A stretch of 64,000 bases of DNA from G963704535 sp963704535 (GTDB lineage Bacteria > Chloroflexota > Chloroflexia > Chloroflexales > Roseiflexaceae): the NCBI GenBank assembly GCA_963704535.1, contig OY969916.1, positions 3,100,001-3,164,000 of the forward strand, in the 5' to 3' direction. This document shows positions 35,389 to 44,565 of the stretch, one piece after another (positions within the stretch are counted from its first letter, which is position 1; the number at the start of each line of letters is the position of its first letter). The notes under the pieces were generated by a model. The model did no database searches. It was not told the origin of the DNA and worked only from the letters and a program-made list of their open reading frames with translations. Both the position numbers and the translations under genes were made by a program.

Positions 35389-38300
35389 ATGTCAAAGCGC
35401 ATCTTTGAGCTGTTGATCGCGCTTGTCGCGAGTGTATTGCTGATGTCCTGGTTCGCTTCGGTGCGGGCAGCGCCACAGCAGGGTGTTGTCGCCGATGCGG
35501 CGGCGCAGCCACCTGAGACACTTGCGAGGATCGACGCGCTGATCGAATCGTCGATGCGGGACGGCAAGATACCGGGAGTAGCAGTCGTCATCGTCCAGAA
35601 TGGCCAGACTGTCTTGAGCAAAGGGTTTGGTTATGCCGATATTGCGACCCAACGCCCTGTCACCGCTGAAACGCTATTTGAAGTAGGCTCGACCAGCAAA
35701 GCCTTTACCGCGCTGGGCATCCTTCAACTCGAAGCGCAAGGGCGGGTGCGGCTCAATGCGCCCGTGCGAACGTACCTGCCCTGGTTTCGCATGCGATATG
35801 TGGGGGTCCATAAAGGCACGCCGATAGATTCCGACGTAGATATTACCGTCGAGCAGTTGCTCCATCATACCAGCGGCATCCCATTCGAGACCATTGGCGA
35901 TATCCCGATCGCAAACGATGCTGGTGCGCTTGAGCGAACCGTGAGAGGGCTGGTGGGCCGTGAACTGGAGACTTACCCAGGCGATAGATATGCGTATGCC
36001 ACTATTAATTATGACGTGTTGGGTCTTATTATCCAGATAGTCAGCGGGGTACCGTTCGAAACATATATGCAGACTAACGTGCTGGCACCCTTGGAGCTCA
36101 AACAGACCGTTATATCCTCGCAGCACGTTGTGTCACAACCGATGGCCACGGGATACAAACTTGGCTTTTTAAGACCGCGAGCCTTCGCGGCGCCGATGTA
36201 CCGCGGGAATGCGCCTGCCGCATATTTTGTTACAAACGCGCTGGATGTGGCGCAATGGCTCAACATCCAGCTCCAGGCTGAAAGCTCGCCCGGATTTGAT
36301 CCTGCACTGATCGATCGGTCGCACCAGCCGAACCGGATGGTAGCCCCTGATACCGATGGCGCATCCTACGCGGCCGGATGGCGTGTATACCAGGATGGCG
36401 CAGGACAGTTCTCCCACGGTGGGAGCAACCCCAACTTTTCCTCGCACTTTGTTTTTCGCCCCGCCGATCGCCTCGGCGTTGGTATCCTTGCCAATCTCAA
36501 CAGTAGCTATACTGATGCGATCGCCTGGGGAATTGTTGATATCTTGCAGGGCGAGCCGCAAGCGGATGCGCCTACCGACCTGTACCTGAGCGTGGATAAC
36601 GCCAGCTCGATCATTTTGCTGTTATCAAGCTTTTTTTCTCTAGCCACGCTTAGTTTTATAACCGTTGCATCTGTTGACCTGGTTCGTAGAAAACGAAGTT
36701 TTGTAGGTATTCGAAGTAGAGCAATGATAGCGATTATGCTATCATTGCTGTTTATATTGTATGTTGCCTACTGCCTATATTCATTACCTGCGGTATTGTT
36801 CTCTGAGCTACCCTGGGATTTTATTTCAGTCTGGGCACCATATAGCCTTTTGCCAACAATACTATTATTGTTCATAACCATTGTTCTTTTTTGTGCTTAT
36901 ATTCTGATAATTATTCTTTTTCCAAAAAGAGACGAGAACTCATTATATCACTTAGTGGTGTTGAGTTTTATGAGCGGCTTAGGCAACGCGATAGTTATAT
37001 TTGCGGTGAGTGAGGCTTTAAAGGGACTTAATGAGATTAATACTAATTTGTTTTTATATTTTATCCTCGGTCTGTTGCTATATATTATAGGTCAGAAAGT
37101 CATCAAGACCCAGATGATACGTATTACAAATAATATCGTATACGAGAAACGAGTAGAACTAATAAGAAAGTCTTTATCGATCCCATTTGATGCATTTGAA
37201 AAGATCGAAAATGGAAAGATATATGCAAGCTTAAGCAATGACACAGAAACTGTTAGTAGGGCTCCAAATATCCTTGTGGGGATGCTTACTGATACGATTA
37301 CATTACTGTGCTGTTTTATATACCTTGGCATTGTTAATATCTACGGATTACTACTTTCGATAGTCATTATTGCTGTATTGGCCAGCTTGTATTATGCCAT
37401 GGGACGATCAGCAAATAGATTAATGGAGCAAACCAGAGACAATCAAAATGTTTTCTTTGGTTTTATTAACGATCTACTATATGGATTTAAGGAATTAAGC
37501 CTTAATTTTTCAAAGAGAAGCGAATTCAATCGAGATATGGAGGAAAGTTGCGATGAATATCGCGTGAAACGAACAAGTGCGGCGATTAAATTTATAAATG
37601 TCTCAGTGATCGGTGATTTGTTATTTATGATTGTTATTGGTGTGGTTGTATTCGCTTTTCCAATTTACTTCCGTGAAATCCGGCCTTCAGTGCTAATAAC
37701 ATATGTTTTTGTATTCCTCTATATGACTGGACCGATTAATGGTGTTATACAAGTTGTTCCATATCTTTTTGAGATTAGAATTAGCTGGAATAGAATTAAT
37801 TCCTTGATTGACGAGGTAGATCGCATTTCCACGACGAGCGACCCGAAGAACTCAAGACATGATGATATCGATCGCGTATCTGTACGGCTTGAAGATATAG
37901 AATATGAATATCAGAGCGATGATAAAACATTTAAAGTCGGACCAATCAATTACGAGTTTCGCTCTGGGGAAATAGTATTTATTACTGGGGGGAATGGTAG
38001 CGGAAAGACAACTCTTGCAAAGTTACTAACTGGTTTATACACCCCCGATAAGGGTCGAATATTGATAAATGGCCTTGAAATACGTCGTAATGAGCTTGGC
38101 GAATATTTTTCAAACGTGTTTAGTGATTTCTATCTGTTCAAAAAATTATATGGAATTGACTATAAAAATACACATGATAAAATTGACGAGTATCTTGATG
38201 TTCTACAGATTAAGGATAAGTTGACGGTAAGCGACGGTATATTTAGCACGACGAAACTGTCAACCGGACAGCGTAAACGGCTTGCGCTCCTGGTCAGCTA

Positions 38301-38517
38301 TTTAGAAGACCGTAAGATTTTCATTTTTGATGAATGGGCAGCCGACCAGGACCCGGAGTTCCGCAGGTTCTTTTATCAAGATCTGCTGCTAGAGCTTAAG
38401 CAGCGCGGGAAGTGTGTGATTGTGATTACACATGACGATCGCTACTTCCATATCGCTGATGCTGTGCTGAAGCTGCATGCCGGGCAAATCGAGGTATCGA
38501 CGGCATTGTCAACTTAA
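35389..38517 (+). CDS. Periplasmic D-Asn prodrug peptidase fused to an ABC exporter (ZmaM-like)
   Basis: 1042 residues. Signal peptide (residues 1-27, cleavage near VRA-AP), then a serine beta-lactamase/S12-type peptidase: STSK at 101-104, tyrosine of YATINY at 203 and HGG at 343-345. Next come three hydrophobic helices (about 405-520), an ABC transmembrane region, and an ATPase with GGNGSGKTT, LSTGQRKRL and FDEWAADQDP. This is the two-part layout of ZmaM-type proteins, which remove an N-acyl-D-Asn cap outside the membrane while exporting the drug (ClbP and XcnG cleave similarly). The YSN motif is YAT here. It starts 18 bases after the Asn NRPS. The DNA becomes visibly AT-rich from about 36.6 kb, where the helices begin. 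Confidence 0.92.
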   Translation: MSKRIFELLIALVASVLLMSWFASVRAAPQQGVVADAAAQPPETLARIDALIESSMRDGKIPGVAVVIVQNGQTVLSKGFGYADIATQRPVTAETLFEVGSTSKAFTALGILQLEAQGRVRLNAPVRTYLPWFRMRYVGVHKGTPIDSDVDITVEQLLHHTSGIPFETIGDIPIANDAGALERTVRGLVGRELETYPGDRYAYATINYDVLGLIIQIVSGVPFETYMQTNVLAPLELKQTVISSQHVVSQPMATGYKLGFLRPRAFAAPMYRGNAPAAYFVTNALDVAQWLNIQLQAESSPGFDPALIDRSHQPNRMVAPDTDGASYAAGWRVYQDGAGQFSHGGSNPNFSSHFVFRPADRLGVGILANLNSSYTDAIAWGIVDILQGEPQADAPTDLYLSVDNASSIILLLSSFFSLATLSFITVASVDLVRRKRSFVGIRSRAMIAIMLSLLFILYVAYCLYSLPAVLFSELPWDFISVWAPYSLLPTILLLFITIVLFCAYILIIILFPKRDENSLYHLVVLSFMSGLGNAIVIFAVSEALKGLNEINTNLFLYFILGLLLYIIGQKVIKTQMIRITNNIVYEKRVELIRKSLSIPFDAFEKIENGKIYASLSNDTETVSRAPNILVGMLTDTITLLCCFIYLGIVNIYGLLLSIVIIAVLASLYYAMGRSANRLMEQTRDNQNVFFGFINDLLYGFKELSLNFSKRSEFNRDMEESCDEYRVKRTSAAIKFINVSVIGDLLFMIVIGVVVFAFPIYFREIRPSVLITYVFVFLYMTGPINGVIQVVPYLFEIRISWNRINSLIDEVDRISTTSDPKNSRHDDIDRVSVRLEDIEYEYQSDDKTFKVGPINYEFRSGEIVFITGGNGSGKTTLAKLLTGLYTPDKGRILINGLEIRRNELGEYFSNVFSDFYLFKKLYGIDYKNTHDKIDEYLDVLQIKDKLTVSDGIFSTTKLSTGQRKRLALLVSYLEDRKIFIFDEWAADQDPEFRRFFYQDLLLELKQRGKCVIVITHDDRYFHIADAVLKLHAGQIEVSTALST

Positions 38518-38540
38518 TTGGTTGTGTCAGAACTCAGTCT

Positions 38541-38765
38541 TCAGCCGTTTGCACCCACATCTGCCACGACCGTAGTGACCGCCAGCAGCGGCAGGCCGAG
38601 GTCGCGGATCTTGATCAACACCCCGTGCAGCGCCGCCTGATCGACCAGTGGACCGCACAGGACCGCTTCGCCGTTCGCTTCGTTGCTGATCGTCATGTTT
38701 TCGAACCAGGCCGACCAGTGGTCGTCCAGATGGCCTTTCAGCCGGATGTGGTAATTAGTTGGCAT
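38541..38765 (-). CDS. Small conserved protein of unknown function (74 aa)
   Basis: Reads YHIRLKGHLDDHWSAWFENM then TISNEANGEAVLCGPLVDQA. The pattern 'RLxGHLDxHWxxWFxxxTI...GPVVDQAALHGxLxKxRDLxLPL' recalls a family of small hypothetical proteins common in Chloroflexota genomes. No catalytic motif. Convergent with the prodrug peptidase gene. It overlaps the next gene upstream by about 11 bases. Confidence 0.6.
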   Translation of the reverse strand: MPTNYHIRLKGHLDDHWSAWFENMTISNEANGEAVLCGPLVDQAALHGVLIKIRDLGLPLLAVTTVVADVGANG

Positions 38766-38985
38766 GGTTGTCTAGAACTCCTTGTGCCCAAACCGCCGCG
38801 CCGGCGGCTGTCTGGGTTCGCAGCATCCACACGCCCAGCCAGGCGAAGGCCAGGCCGAGGAGCACACCGGAAGGCGCTGGTTGCCACGGGAGCACTGCGC
38901 CGCCGATCAGATGATCATCCAGAATGAGCCGCAGCAGGCCTCTCGGTTTCCGATCGGCGTTTGGTCGAAGCGGCTTCATACACAC
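38755..38985 (-). CDS. Small membrane protein, unknown function (76 aa)
   Basis: One hydrophobic helix around residues 38-55 (SGVLLGLAFAWLGVWML). The stop overlaps the start of the 74-residue protein, which suggests a two-gene unit. No family recognised; it could be a chance frame. Confidence 0.4.
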   Translation of the reverse strand: MCMKPLRPNADRKPRGLLRLILDDHLIGGAVLPWQPAPSGVLLGLAFAWLGVWMLRTQTAAGAAVWAQGVLDNHAN

Positions 38986-39094
38986 AGTCTAGAGTACGCG
39001 AGGTCCCACGTCTGTAGTCGAAAGATGCACGAGGGGGTGTATCTTCATCTGGGTCGGGAAGCGAGCGGATTTGGCGTAGGGAACTTTGCGTTGT

Positions 39095-40426
39095 AACTGT
39101 AGTTTTGCAAAGTTAGGGTAGGGCCAAATGGGCCTTGATATCGGACAGACTCTGCCCTTGCTGAACCTGCTCAACCACCCAGGCGATCGTTTTGCCCAAG
39201 GTCTCGCGAGACATGGCGCGACAGGACTCGCCGATGGTCATTAGGCGTGCCTGAGCCCATTCCTGCGCACGGTCGTGCCGCAACTGGGTCATCAAGGCGC
39301 TGTACGCCAGGAATACGAGATACATATGCCGTGTCTGGCTCTCGCCCTTCCTGAGCTGACAATCGCCCATGCCGAGATGCTGCTTCCCGTCCCGATGGAA
39401 GGTCTCCGTTCCTGTCCAGCGTTTGCGATACGTCTTGAGGATGCGATGCACTTCCCAATAGGTGCGATTGGTAATCAAGATCTTGCGTGGTTCGGCATCC
39501 CGTTGCCCTTTCCACAGCACCACAATCCGCACCGTGTGCGTGACGCCCGGAATGCGAATACTTTTGGTGAAGTACCATTGCTCTTTGCCGTCGACGGTCG
39601 TTTTGCGCCGACACAGCGGTCCCAGTTCGGCCTTCACCCATTCACTGGCTTTCCAGTCGCGTCCATCGACGTTGATAGTACGATTGAACTTCAGATCACC
39701 GACGTAATTGCGGCCATAACCGTCGATGTGGTTGAGAATGTCGGCATGGGTGAAGTAACTATCGAAGGTGAAATCGCCCGGTATGTTCTGTTCCACGACC
39801 CAATCGACCAGTTCTTGACACAGGACGGTGTGGTTCTTGAAGAGACTGCCTGTGGCGGCACAGGTGTCCTTCTTGCGAAAGCGGCGGAACTCCAGCGGAT
39901 AGTGCTTGCCGGAAGCGCAGACGTAGTTGGCGATCAAGTAGTCGTGGGCAATCAGGTGCCGCTTCTCAGCATGATCCCAGAACCAGCCGACATCTTCAAT
40001 CAGCTTGCCGTCGTGATCGATGAGGGTGTTATCAATCGCGATGACGCCATTCTTGGTGTAGTGGGTGGCAGAGTTGCGTTGCAGCAGCTCGAGGCGCCGC
40101 TGGTTGAGCGCCTTTTCCTCCCACTCAACCTCAGTGATCCAGCGGTTCAGGCAGGACTGGTCTGTCGTGACTGCAAACTCGCGGTTGATACCGCTGACGG
40201 TTTTGCGTTCAGCAATGAACAGGCCGGTCAGATACTCAGCGAAGTGCTGGCGCTCGGGCTGGTTGGCAAACAGGTCTGCGTATTGGACCAGGAGGTCTTG
40301 CACGACGCTTGGGAACTCAACAATCGCTGGCATACCCGCTCCTGGTGGTGATTCATCTGGCACGGATCCGCATGGGGCTATCCTACTACAGGAGCGCGTG
40401 TGGTTCAACTTTGCAAAACTACAGTT
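39095..40426 (-). mobile_element. IS701-like insertion sequence
   Basis: Perfect 20-base inverted repeats, AACTGTAGTTTTGCAAAGTT at 39095-39114 and its inverse at 40407-40426, surround one intact transposase gene. GT flanks both ends but the target duplication is unclear. Similar half-ends (GAACTTTGC) occur at 39081 and 44467, possibly relics. It separates the biosynthetic genes from the LuxR regulator. Confidence 0.9.
39113..40333 (-). CDS. IS701-family transposase
   Basis: About 406 residues from the ATG at 40333, which has AGGAG five bases upstream; the frame is open further, into the terminal repeat. DDE residues are visible in GVIAIDNTLIDHDGK, FTFDSYFTHADIL and TGTETFHRDGKQHLGM. The C terminus (LGKTIAWVVEQVQQG) is intact and the gene ends at the edge of the right-hand repeat. 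It appears functional. Confidence 0.88.
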   Translation of the reverse strand: MPAIVEFPSVVQDLLVQYADLFANQPERQHFAEYLTGLFIAERKTVSGINREFAVTTDQSCLNRWITEVEWEEKALNQRRLELLQRNSATHYTKNGVIAIDNTLIDHDGKLIEDVGWFWDHAEKRHLIAHDYLIANYVCASGKHYPLEFRRFRKKDTCAATGSLFKNHTVLCQELVDWVVEQNIPGDFTFDSYFTHADILNHIDGYGRNYVGDLKFNRTINVDGRDWKASEWVKAELGPLCRRKTTVDGKEQWYFTKSIRIPGVTHTVRIVVLWKGQRDAEPRKILITNRTYWEVHRILKTYRKRWTGTETFHRDGKQHLGMGDCQLRKGESQTRHMYLVFLAYSALMTQLRHDRAQEWAQARLMTIGESCRAMSRETLGKTIAWVVEQVQQGQSLSDIKAHLALP

Positions 40427-40532
40427 GTAAAGCTAGTACGGCTGACGAATGTCGCCAGCAATACGTCGCGCTGACTCACGCAACACGCAACACGTAACAC
40501 GAGCCTGGCTCGCTTAAAAGCGGTCGGTGGGA

Positions 40533-43500
40533 TTAAAGCAGGCGAAGCTCACGCGCGCGCACGAGCGCTTGGGTGCGGCTCTGCACGTCGAGCTTGCCGT
40601 AGAGGTTGTTGATGTGTCGCTTGACCGTGCTGACGGCGACGACCAGCCTGTCGGCGATCGCCTGATTGGAGTGACCGTCGGCGATCAGGCGCAGGACTTC
40701 CAGTTCGCGTTGGCTGAGCGGCTCAACCAGTGAGGGGGTGACAGGGTGAGGGGGTGACAAGGTGACCGTTTGATCATGAACCGCGTTTATCTTGTCACCT
40801 TGCCACCTTGTCTCCTTGTCATCGTCGGGAAAGGCCACCAGCAGCTTCGCCGCGTACGCCGCAACCGCTGACGCGCCCCGCGCCACCTGCATCACCAGTT
40901 TTGCCATCGGCGCGCCTGCGTCCACGAAGACGCGAACGTAGCCTTCCGCTTCGGCCAAGAGCAGCGCGCGTTCAAGCGCGGTCAGTGCGCTAGCCTGGTT
41001 CGCTTGACCTTGGCAGACCAGGGCCTGGAGCACCAGGATCTCGATCGAGTAGCGCGTCCATCCACGCGCCTCGACCGCCGGGAGCAACTGTGCCAGCCTG
41101 GCGCTCGCTTCATCAAGGAACTGCCCGCCAGAGTCGGTGTGACTCTGTGCTAGGCGCAGCCGGACCAGTGTCAGTCGCTGCACATAGCCCAGTTCGTCGT
41201 CATCCGCAAACACACACTCCTGCGCCCATCGCGCTGCCGCAGCCAGGTCGCCCTGCCGTACCCACAGCCGAGCCTGGTAGGCTGCCAGCCAGGCCAGTGC
41301 GGCGCCGGTTGCCACAATCGGTGTCTGCGCGAACCACTCCTCACAGCGCCGGATAGCATCTAGCGCAGCAGCATGATCGCCTTGTGCTTGATGCATCTGC
41401 GCCAGGACAATGTATCCACGCACCAGCAACAAGCGCTCGACTGTCCCCCGCAACAGATCAATGCTCTGTGTCGCCGCCCGCGTTGCTCTTGCGAGGTCGT
41501 TCCATTCATAGAATACCTCGGCGCTGCCGACATGGCTGACGCCGGCGGCTGGTATCAGCCGCCCACCCAGTCGGACGCTCATCTGCGCGGCCTGCTCTGA
41601 GGTCCGGAGCACTTGCCGGAGTTCGCCGGCGCGGGCCTGGAGCGACGCAAGCTCCTCCAGAGCCCCCAAGGTGATCCACAGACTCCCACCCTCCTCGCCG
41701 AGGGTCGTGGCGTCGGCCAGCGCCGCTTTCGCTGCCGCGATCTCGCCACGCCACATGGATGCGATCCCCATATTTAGGGCCGCTACGGCACGGAAAATGT
41801 GATTGTCCGGCGCGAGCTGCGCGAGCGCCTGCCGGGCAAGCGCCAGGGTACCGACCGCATCCCTCCGGAAGCGCATAACCGTTGAACGGAGTGCCGCCAG
41901 CTCGCCGAGGCTGTTCGGGGAGATATCGGGCGCGCTGAATGCCGGCGCCGCGTCCACCAGCAGTTGTTCGACGGTATCGAACTGGCCTGTGAGTGCCTGG
42001 GTGATGCCGGTGATCAGCGTCAGCCGAGGCCGGGCCAAGATCAGCGTGCGTGGTACCTGCTCGACCCAGGCCCGCACCAGCAGCACATCGCTGCTGGCGA
42101 GAAGGATCGTCAAGGCATGCCGCTCGATCAAGACTGCGGCGCGCTCGCTATCCTGCACCAGGAAGGCATACCGCACCGCCTCGCCAATGAGTCCGGCCTG
42201 CTCGTACCAAGCGCTGGCGCGCTGATGCAGCGCCGCCACCTCGCTGGCAGCCGCACCGCTGTATAACCGGGCACGCAGTACCTCGGCGAACAGATGGTGA
42301 TAGCGATACCAGTGCCGTTGATCGTCAAGCGGAATAAGAAACAGGTTCGCTCGCTCCAGTTGGTCGAGGATGAGCCGGCTGTATGCCTGCGCTTGAGTCA
42401 ATTGAGCATTGAGCATTGAGAATTGTGCATGACTTGATTGGCCGACGCTTTTCTCAGTTCTCAATTCTGCCTGCTCGATTCCCAAGACGGCATCACAGAG
42501 CGGCCCACACATGCGGTCGAGAATCGCGGTCTGCGTCAAGAAGGTCTGGAGGTGCGGCGGTTGGCGAGCCAATACCTCTTCGATCAGGTAATCGGCCACA
42601 AAGCGATTGCTGCCGCTGAACGCGGTGACAAAGCCAGCATGGTCCGCACGGTCCTGCATGGCAAGTGCGGCCAGTTGCAGGCCGGCAACCCAACCCTCGG
42701 TACGAGTTTCCAGTGCCGCCACCTCGTCGCCACTCAGCGGCAGCCCCATCATCACGGTCAGGAATGCTGCGGCTTCATCGGCGGTAAAGCGTAGGTCGGC
42801 CACACGCAGCTCGGTCAGCTCACCCCGTGAGCGTAGCCGCGTCAGCGGCAGTGGTGGGTCGGCGCGTGTCAGCATGATCAGATGCAGGTGCGGTGGCAGG
42901 TGGTCAAGCAGAAATGTGATCGCCGCGTGGATGGCGGGCGTACTGATCACGTGGTAGTCGTCCAGGACCAGGGCAACGTCTGTTACCATGGGGGAGAGTG
43001 CGTTGATCAGGGTGGTCACGATCGCATCCATCGGCGGCGGCTGCGGCGATTGGAGCAGCGCCACTGCGGTCGTGCCGATCGTGGGATAAATCGACTCCAA
43101 AGCGGCGATCACATATCTCCAGAAGCGTGGCGGGTCGTTATCCTCCGCATCCAGGGAGACCCATGCCACCGAGAATTGAGAATCGGGTGCCCTCTGGGCG
43201 ATTGAGAATTGAGAATTGCCCTCTTGATCGCGCTTTCTCAATTCTTCATGTTCAATTCTCAATGTTGTGAGCCATTCGGCGAGCAATGTGGTCTTGCCGA
43301 ATCCAGCGGGCGCGCAGATGAGCGTCAGCTTCCCGCTGATCCCCGCGCCCAACCGGGCAATCAGCCGTGGGCGCGGCACAAGCTGCGAACGCGCGGGCGG
43401 GATGTAGAGTTTCGTGGTTAGGAAGTGGAACGGTTGAGCGAGCGCAGGCACCGGGCCAGCACCTGCAGCACGTAGTGGAGCAAAGTCGGTGGGCAGATCC

Positions 43501-44399
43501 GAGCTGATGAGTTGGAAGATTGGCTCGGGGCGCGTGAGATCCTTGAGCTGATACTCGCCTAAGGCGCGCAAAGTCGTCTGGGGGGGCAGTTCATCCGCAA
43601 CTAAGTCGTGGGTCGTATGCGAGAGCAGCGTCTGCCCGCCATGACCCAGCGCGAGGATGCGGGCGACACGGTTGAGCGATGGGCCAAAGTAGTCACCGTC
43701 GCGCAGTTCCGCCGCACCCGTGTGCAGCGCCATGCGCACCCGCAGCGGGCCGGTCCCGCCCCACGCTTCGGCATGCAACGCGCGTTGGGCGGCCAGCGCG
43801 GCCTCTAGCGCGTCTCGTGGCCGTGCGAAGGCCGTGTAGATGCCATCGCCAACTGTCTTGAAGACCACCCCGTGGTGGGCGGTGAACAGGTCGTGCAGGA
43901 TGGCGTCGTGGCGGGCGAGGGCAGCCGACATCGCTTGCGGATGCTGCTCCCAGAGCTGCGTGCTGCCTTCGATATCGGTGAAGCAGAAGGTGATCGTGCC
44001 GGTCGGCAATGGCGCCACAGTCAAGAGCTGGGGGTCGCCGCCGGCCTCAGTCGGCGGCGGGTCGAGCACGGTGGCAGACGCGAGCAGTGGCGGTCTGGAG
44101 GTGCGCCCAGCCAGCGCACTGGCCACGGCAGTGAGCCGGTCGCGGGTCAGATCAGCGGACTTGCCCAGGTAGGCGTGGTGCAATGTGCCATCGCGCTTGC
44201 GGTAGGCTTTCCAATACCAGCCAGTCGATCCACGGCGCTCCTTGCGCGCAGTGAAGCCGCCCTCGGCACTGGTAAAGGCAAATGTGGCGGCGTCCTCCAG
44301 CCATGCATACCAGGCCGGGCTGCCAACCACGATGTTGCTCGCGGCGCCATCCCGACCAATCAGCATCGTATCGATCACGCGTGGTGTGCTGCGTGCCAC
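40533..44399 (-). CDS. MalT/LuxR-type transcription regulator with an N-terminal nucleotide cyclase domain
   Basis: About 1288 residues. The N-terminal segment (GSPAWYAWLEDAATFAFTSA, RKERRGSTGWYWKAYRKRDG) is typical of large LuxR proteins. Next comes an adenylate/guanylate cyclase domain (FCFTDIEGSTQLWEQH, KTVGDGIYTAF, two metal-site Asp), a STAND ATPase with P-loop APAGFGKTTLL, a long helical TPR-like region and a LuxR helix-turn-helix (LSQRELEVLRLIADGHSNQA). It should be a signal-dependent activator, perhaps of the adjacent cluster; the ligand is unknown. GTG 44399 is chosen (AGGAAGGGGG five bases upstream); a frame from 44567 would overlap the divergent oxidoreductase gene. Three palindromic repeats are translated in frame. 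Confidence 0.9.
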   Translation of the reverse strand: MARSTPRVIDTMLIGRDGAASNIVVGSPAWYAWLEDAATFAFTSAEGGFTARKERRGSTGWYWKAYRKRDGTLHHAYLGKSADLTRDRLTAVASALAGRTSRPPLLASATVLDPPPTEAGGDPQLLTVAPLPTGTITFCFTDIEGSTQLWEQHPQAMSAALARHDAILHDLFTAHHGVVFKTVGDGIYTAFARPRDALEAALAAQRALHAEAWGGTGPLRVRMALHTGAAELRDGDYFGPSLNRVARILALGHGGQTLLSHTTHDLVADELPPQTTLRALGEYQLKDLTRPEPIFQLISSDLPTDFAPLRAAGAGPVPALAQPFHFLTTKLYIPPARSQLVPRPRLIARLGAGISGKLTLICAPAGFGKTTLLAEWLTTLRIEHEELRKRDQEGNSQFSIAQRAPDSQFSVAWVSLDAEDNDPPRFWRYVIAALESIYPTIGTTAVALLQSPQPPPMDAIVTTLINALSPMVTDVALVLDDYHVISTPAIHAAITFLLDHLPPHLHLIMLTRADPPLPLTRLRSRGELTELRVADLRFTADEAAAFLTVMMGLPLSGDEVAALETRTEGWVAGLQLAALAMQDRADHAGFVTAFSGSNRFVADYLIEEVLARQPPHLQTFLTQTAILDRMCGPLCDAVLGIEQAELRTEKSVGQSSHAQFSMLNAQLTQAQAYSRLILDQLERANLFLIPLDDQRHWYRYHHLFAEVLRARLYSGAAASEVAALHQRASAWYEQAGLIGEAVRYAFLVQDSERAAVLIERHALTILLASSDVLLVRAWVEQVPRTLILARPRLTLITGITQALTGQFDTVEQLLVDAAPAFSAPDISPNSLGELAALRSTVMRFRRDAVGTLALARQALAQLAPDNHIFRAVAALNMGIASMWRGEIAAAKAALADATTLGEEGGSLWITLGALEELASLQARAGELRQVLRTSEQAAQMSVRLGGRLIPAAGVSHVGSAEVFYEWNDLARATRAATQSIDLLRGTVERLLLVRGYIVLAQMHQAQGDHAAALDAIRRCEEWFAQTPIVATGAALAWLAAYQARLWVRQGDLAAAARWAQECVFADDDELGYVQRLTLVRLRLAQSHTDSGGQFLDEASARLAQLLPAVEARGWTRYSIEILVLQALVCQGQANQASALTALERALLLAEAEGYVRVFVDAGAPMAKLVMQVARGASAVAAYAAKLLVAFPDDDKETRWQGDKINAVHDQTVTLSPPHPVTPSLVEPLSQRELEVLRLIADGHSNQAIADRLVVAVSTVKRHINNLYGKLDVQSRTQALVRARELRLL
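40732..40823. repeat. In-frame palindrome near the LuxR helix-turn-helix
   Basis: GTGACAGGGTGAGGGGGTGAC with GACAAGGTGAC on one side and GTCACCTTGCCACCTTGTCTCCTTGTC on the other, around a short centre. It is read in frame as DDDKETRWQGDKI...TLSPPHPVTP, just ahead of the DNA-binding domain, so it lengthens a linker. Confidence 0.7.
42400..42470. repeat. In-frame palindrome in the TPR-side region of the LuxR protein
   Basis: CAATTGAGCATTGAGCATTG with AGAATTG on the left and TTCTCAGTTCTCAATTCTG on the right; imperfect. It is translated in frame as a serine/glutamine-rich stretch (SSHAQFSMLNAQLTQ). Confidence 0.65.
43168..43265. repeat. In-frame palindrome behind the P-loop of the LuxR protein
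   Basis: GAGAATTGAGAATCG units followed by GATTGAGAATTGAGAATTG, with inverse TCTCAATTCTTCATGTTCAA and TTCTCAATG. It is translated in frame (ELRKRDQEGNSQFSIAQRA, then DSQFSV) between LAEWLTTL and VAWVSLDAED, where homologues have a short loop. Confidence 0.7.
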
Positions 44400-44497
44400 C
44401 ACGACCCCCTTCCTGGTGTCTGGGATTGATTGGGGAATTGCTGCTGGTACTCTACTGCCGATTGGGGAACTTTGCAAGTTCCACGCCGGATAAATGC

Positions 44498-44536
44498 TAT
44501 AATCCCTTACATTCTGCTCGGCTGCGCGGCCGAGCA
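44498..44536 (+). promoter_or_regulatory. TATAAT box and leader hairpin ahead of the FAD oxidoreductase
   Basis: TATAAT at 44498-44503 (no good -35 box) is followed by CTGCTCGGC and GCCGAGCAG, a perfect 9-bp stem at about 44513-44536, 30 bases before the gene start. It could be a 5' leader structure. Confidence 0.45.
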
Positions 44537-44565
44537 GGCGGCGATGATCGGCGATTCTGAAAGGC

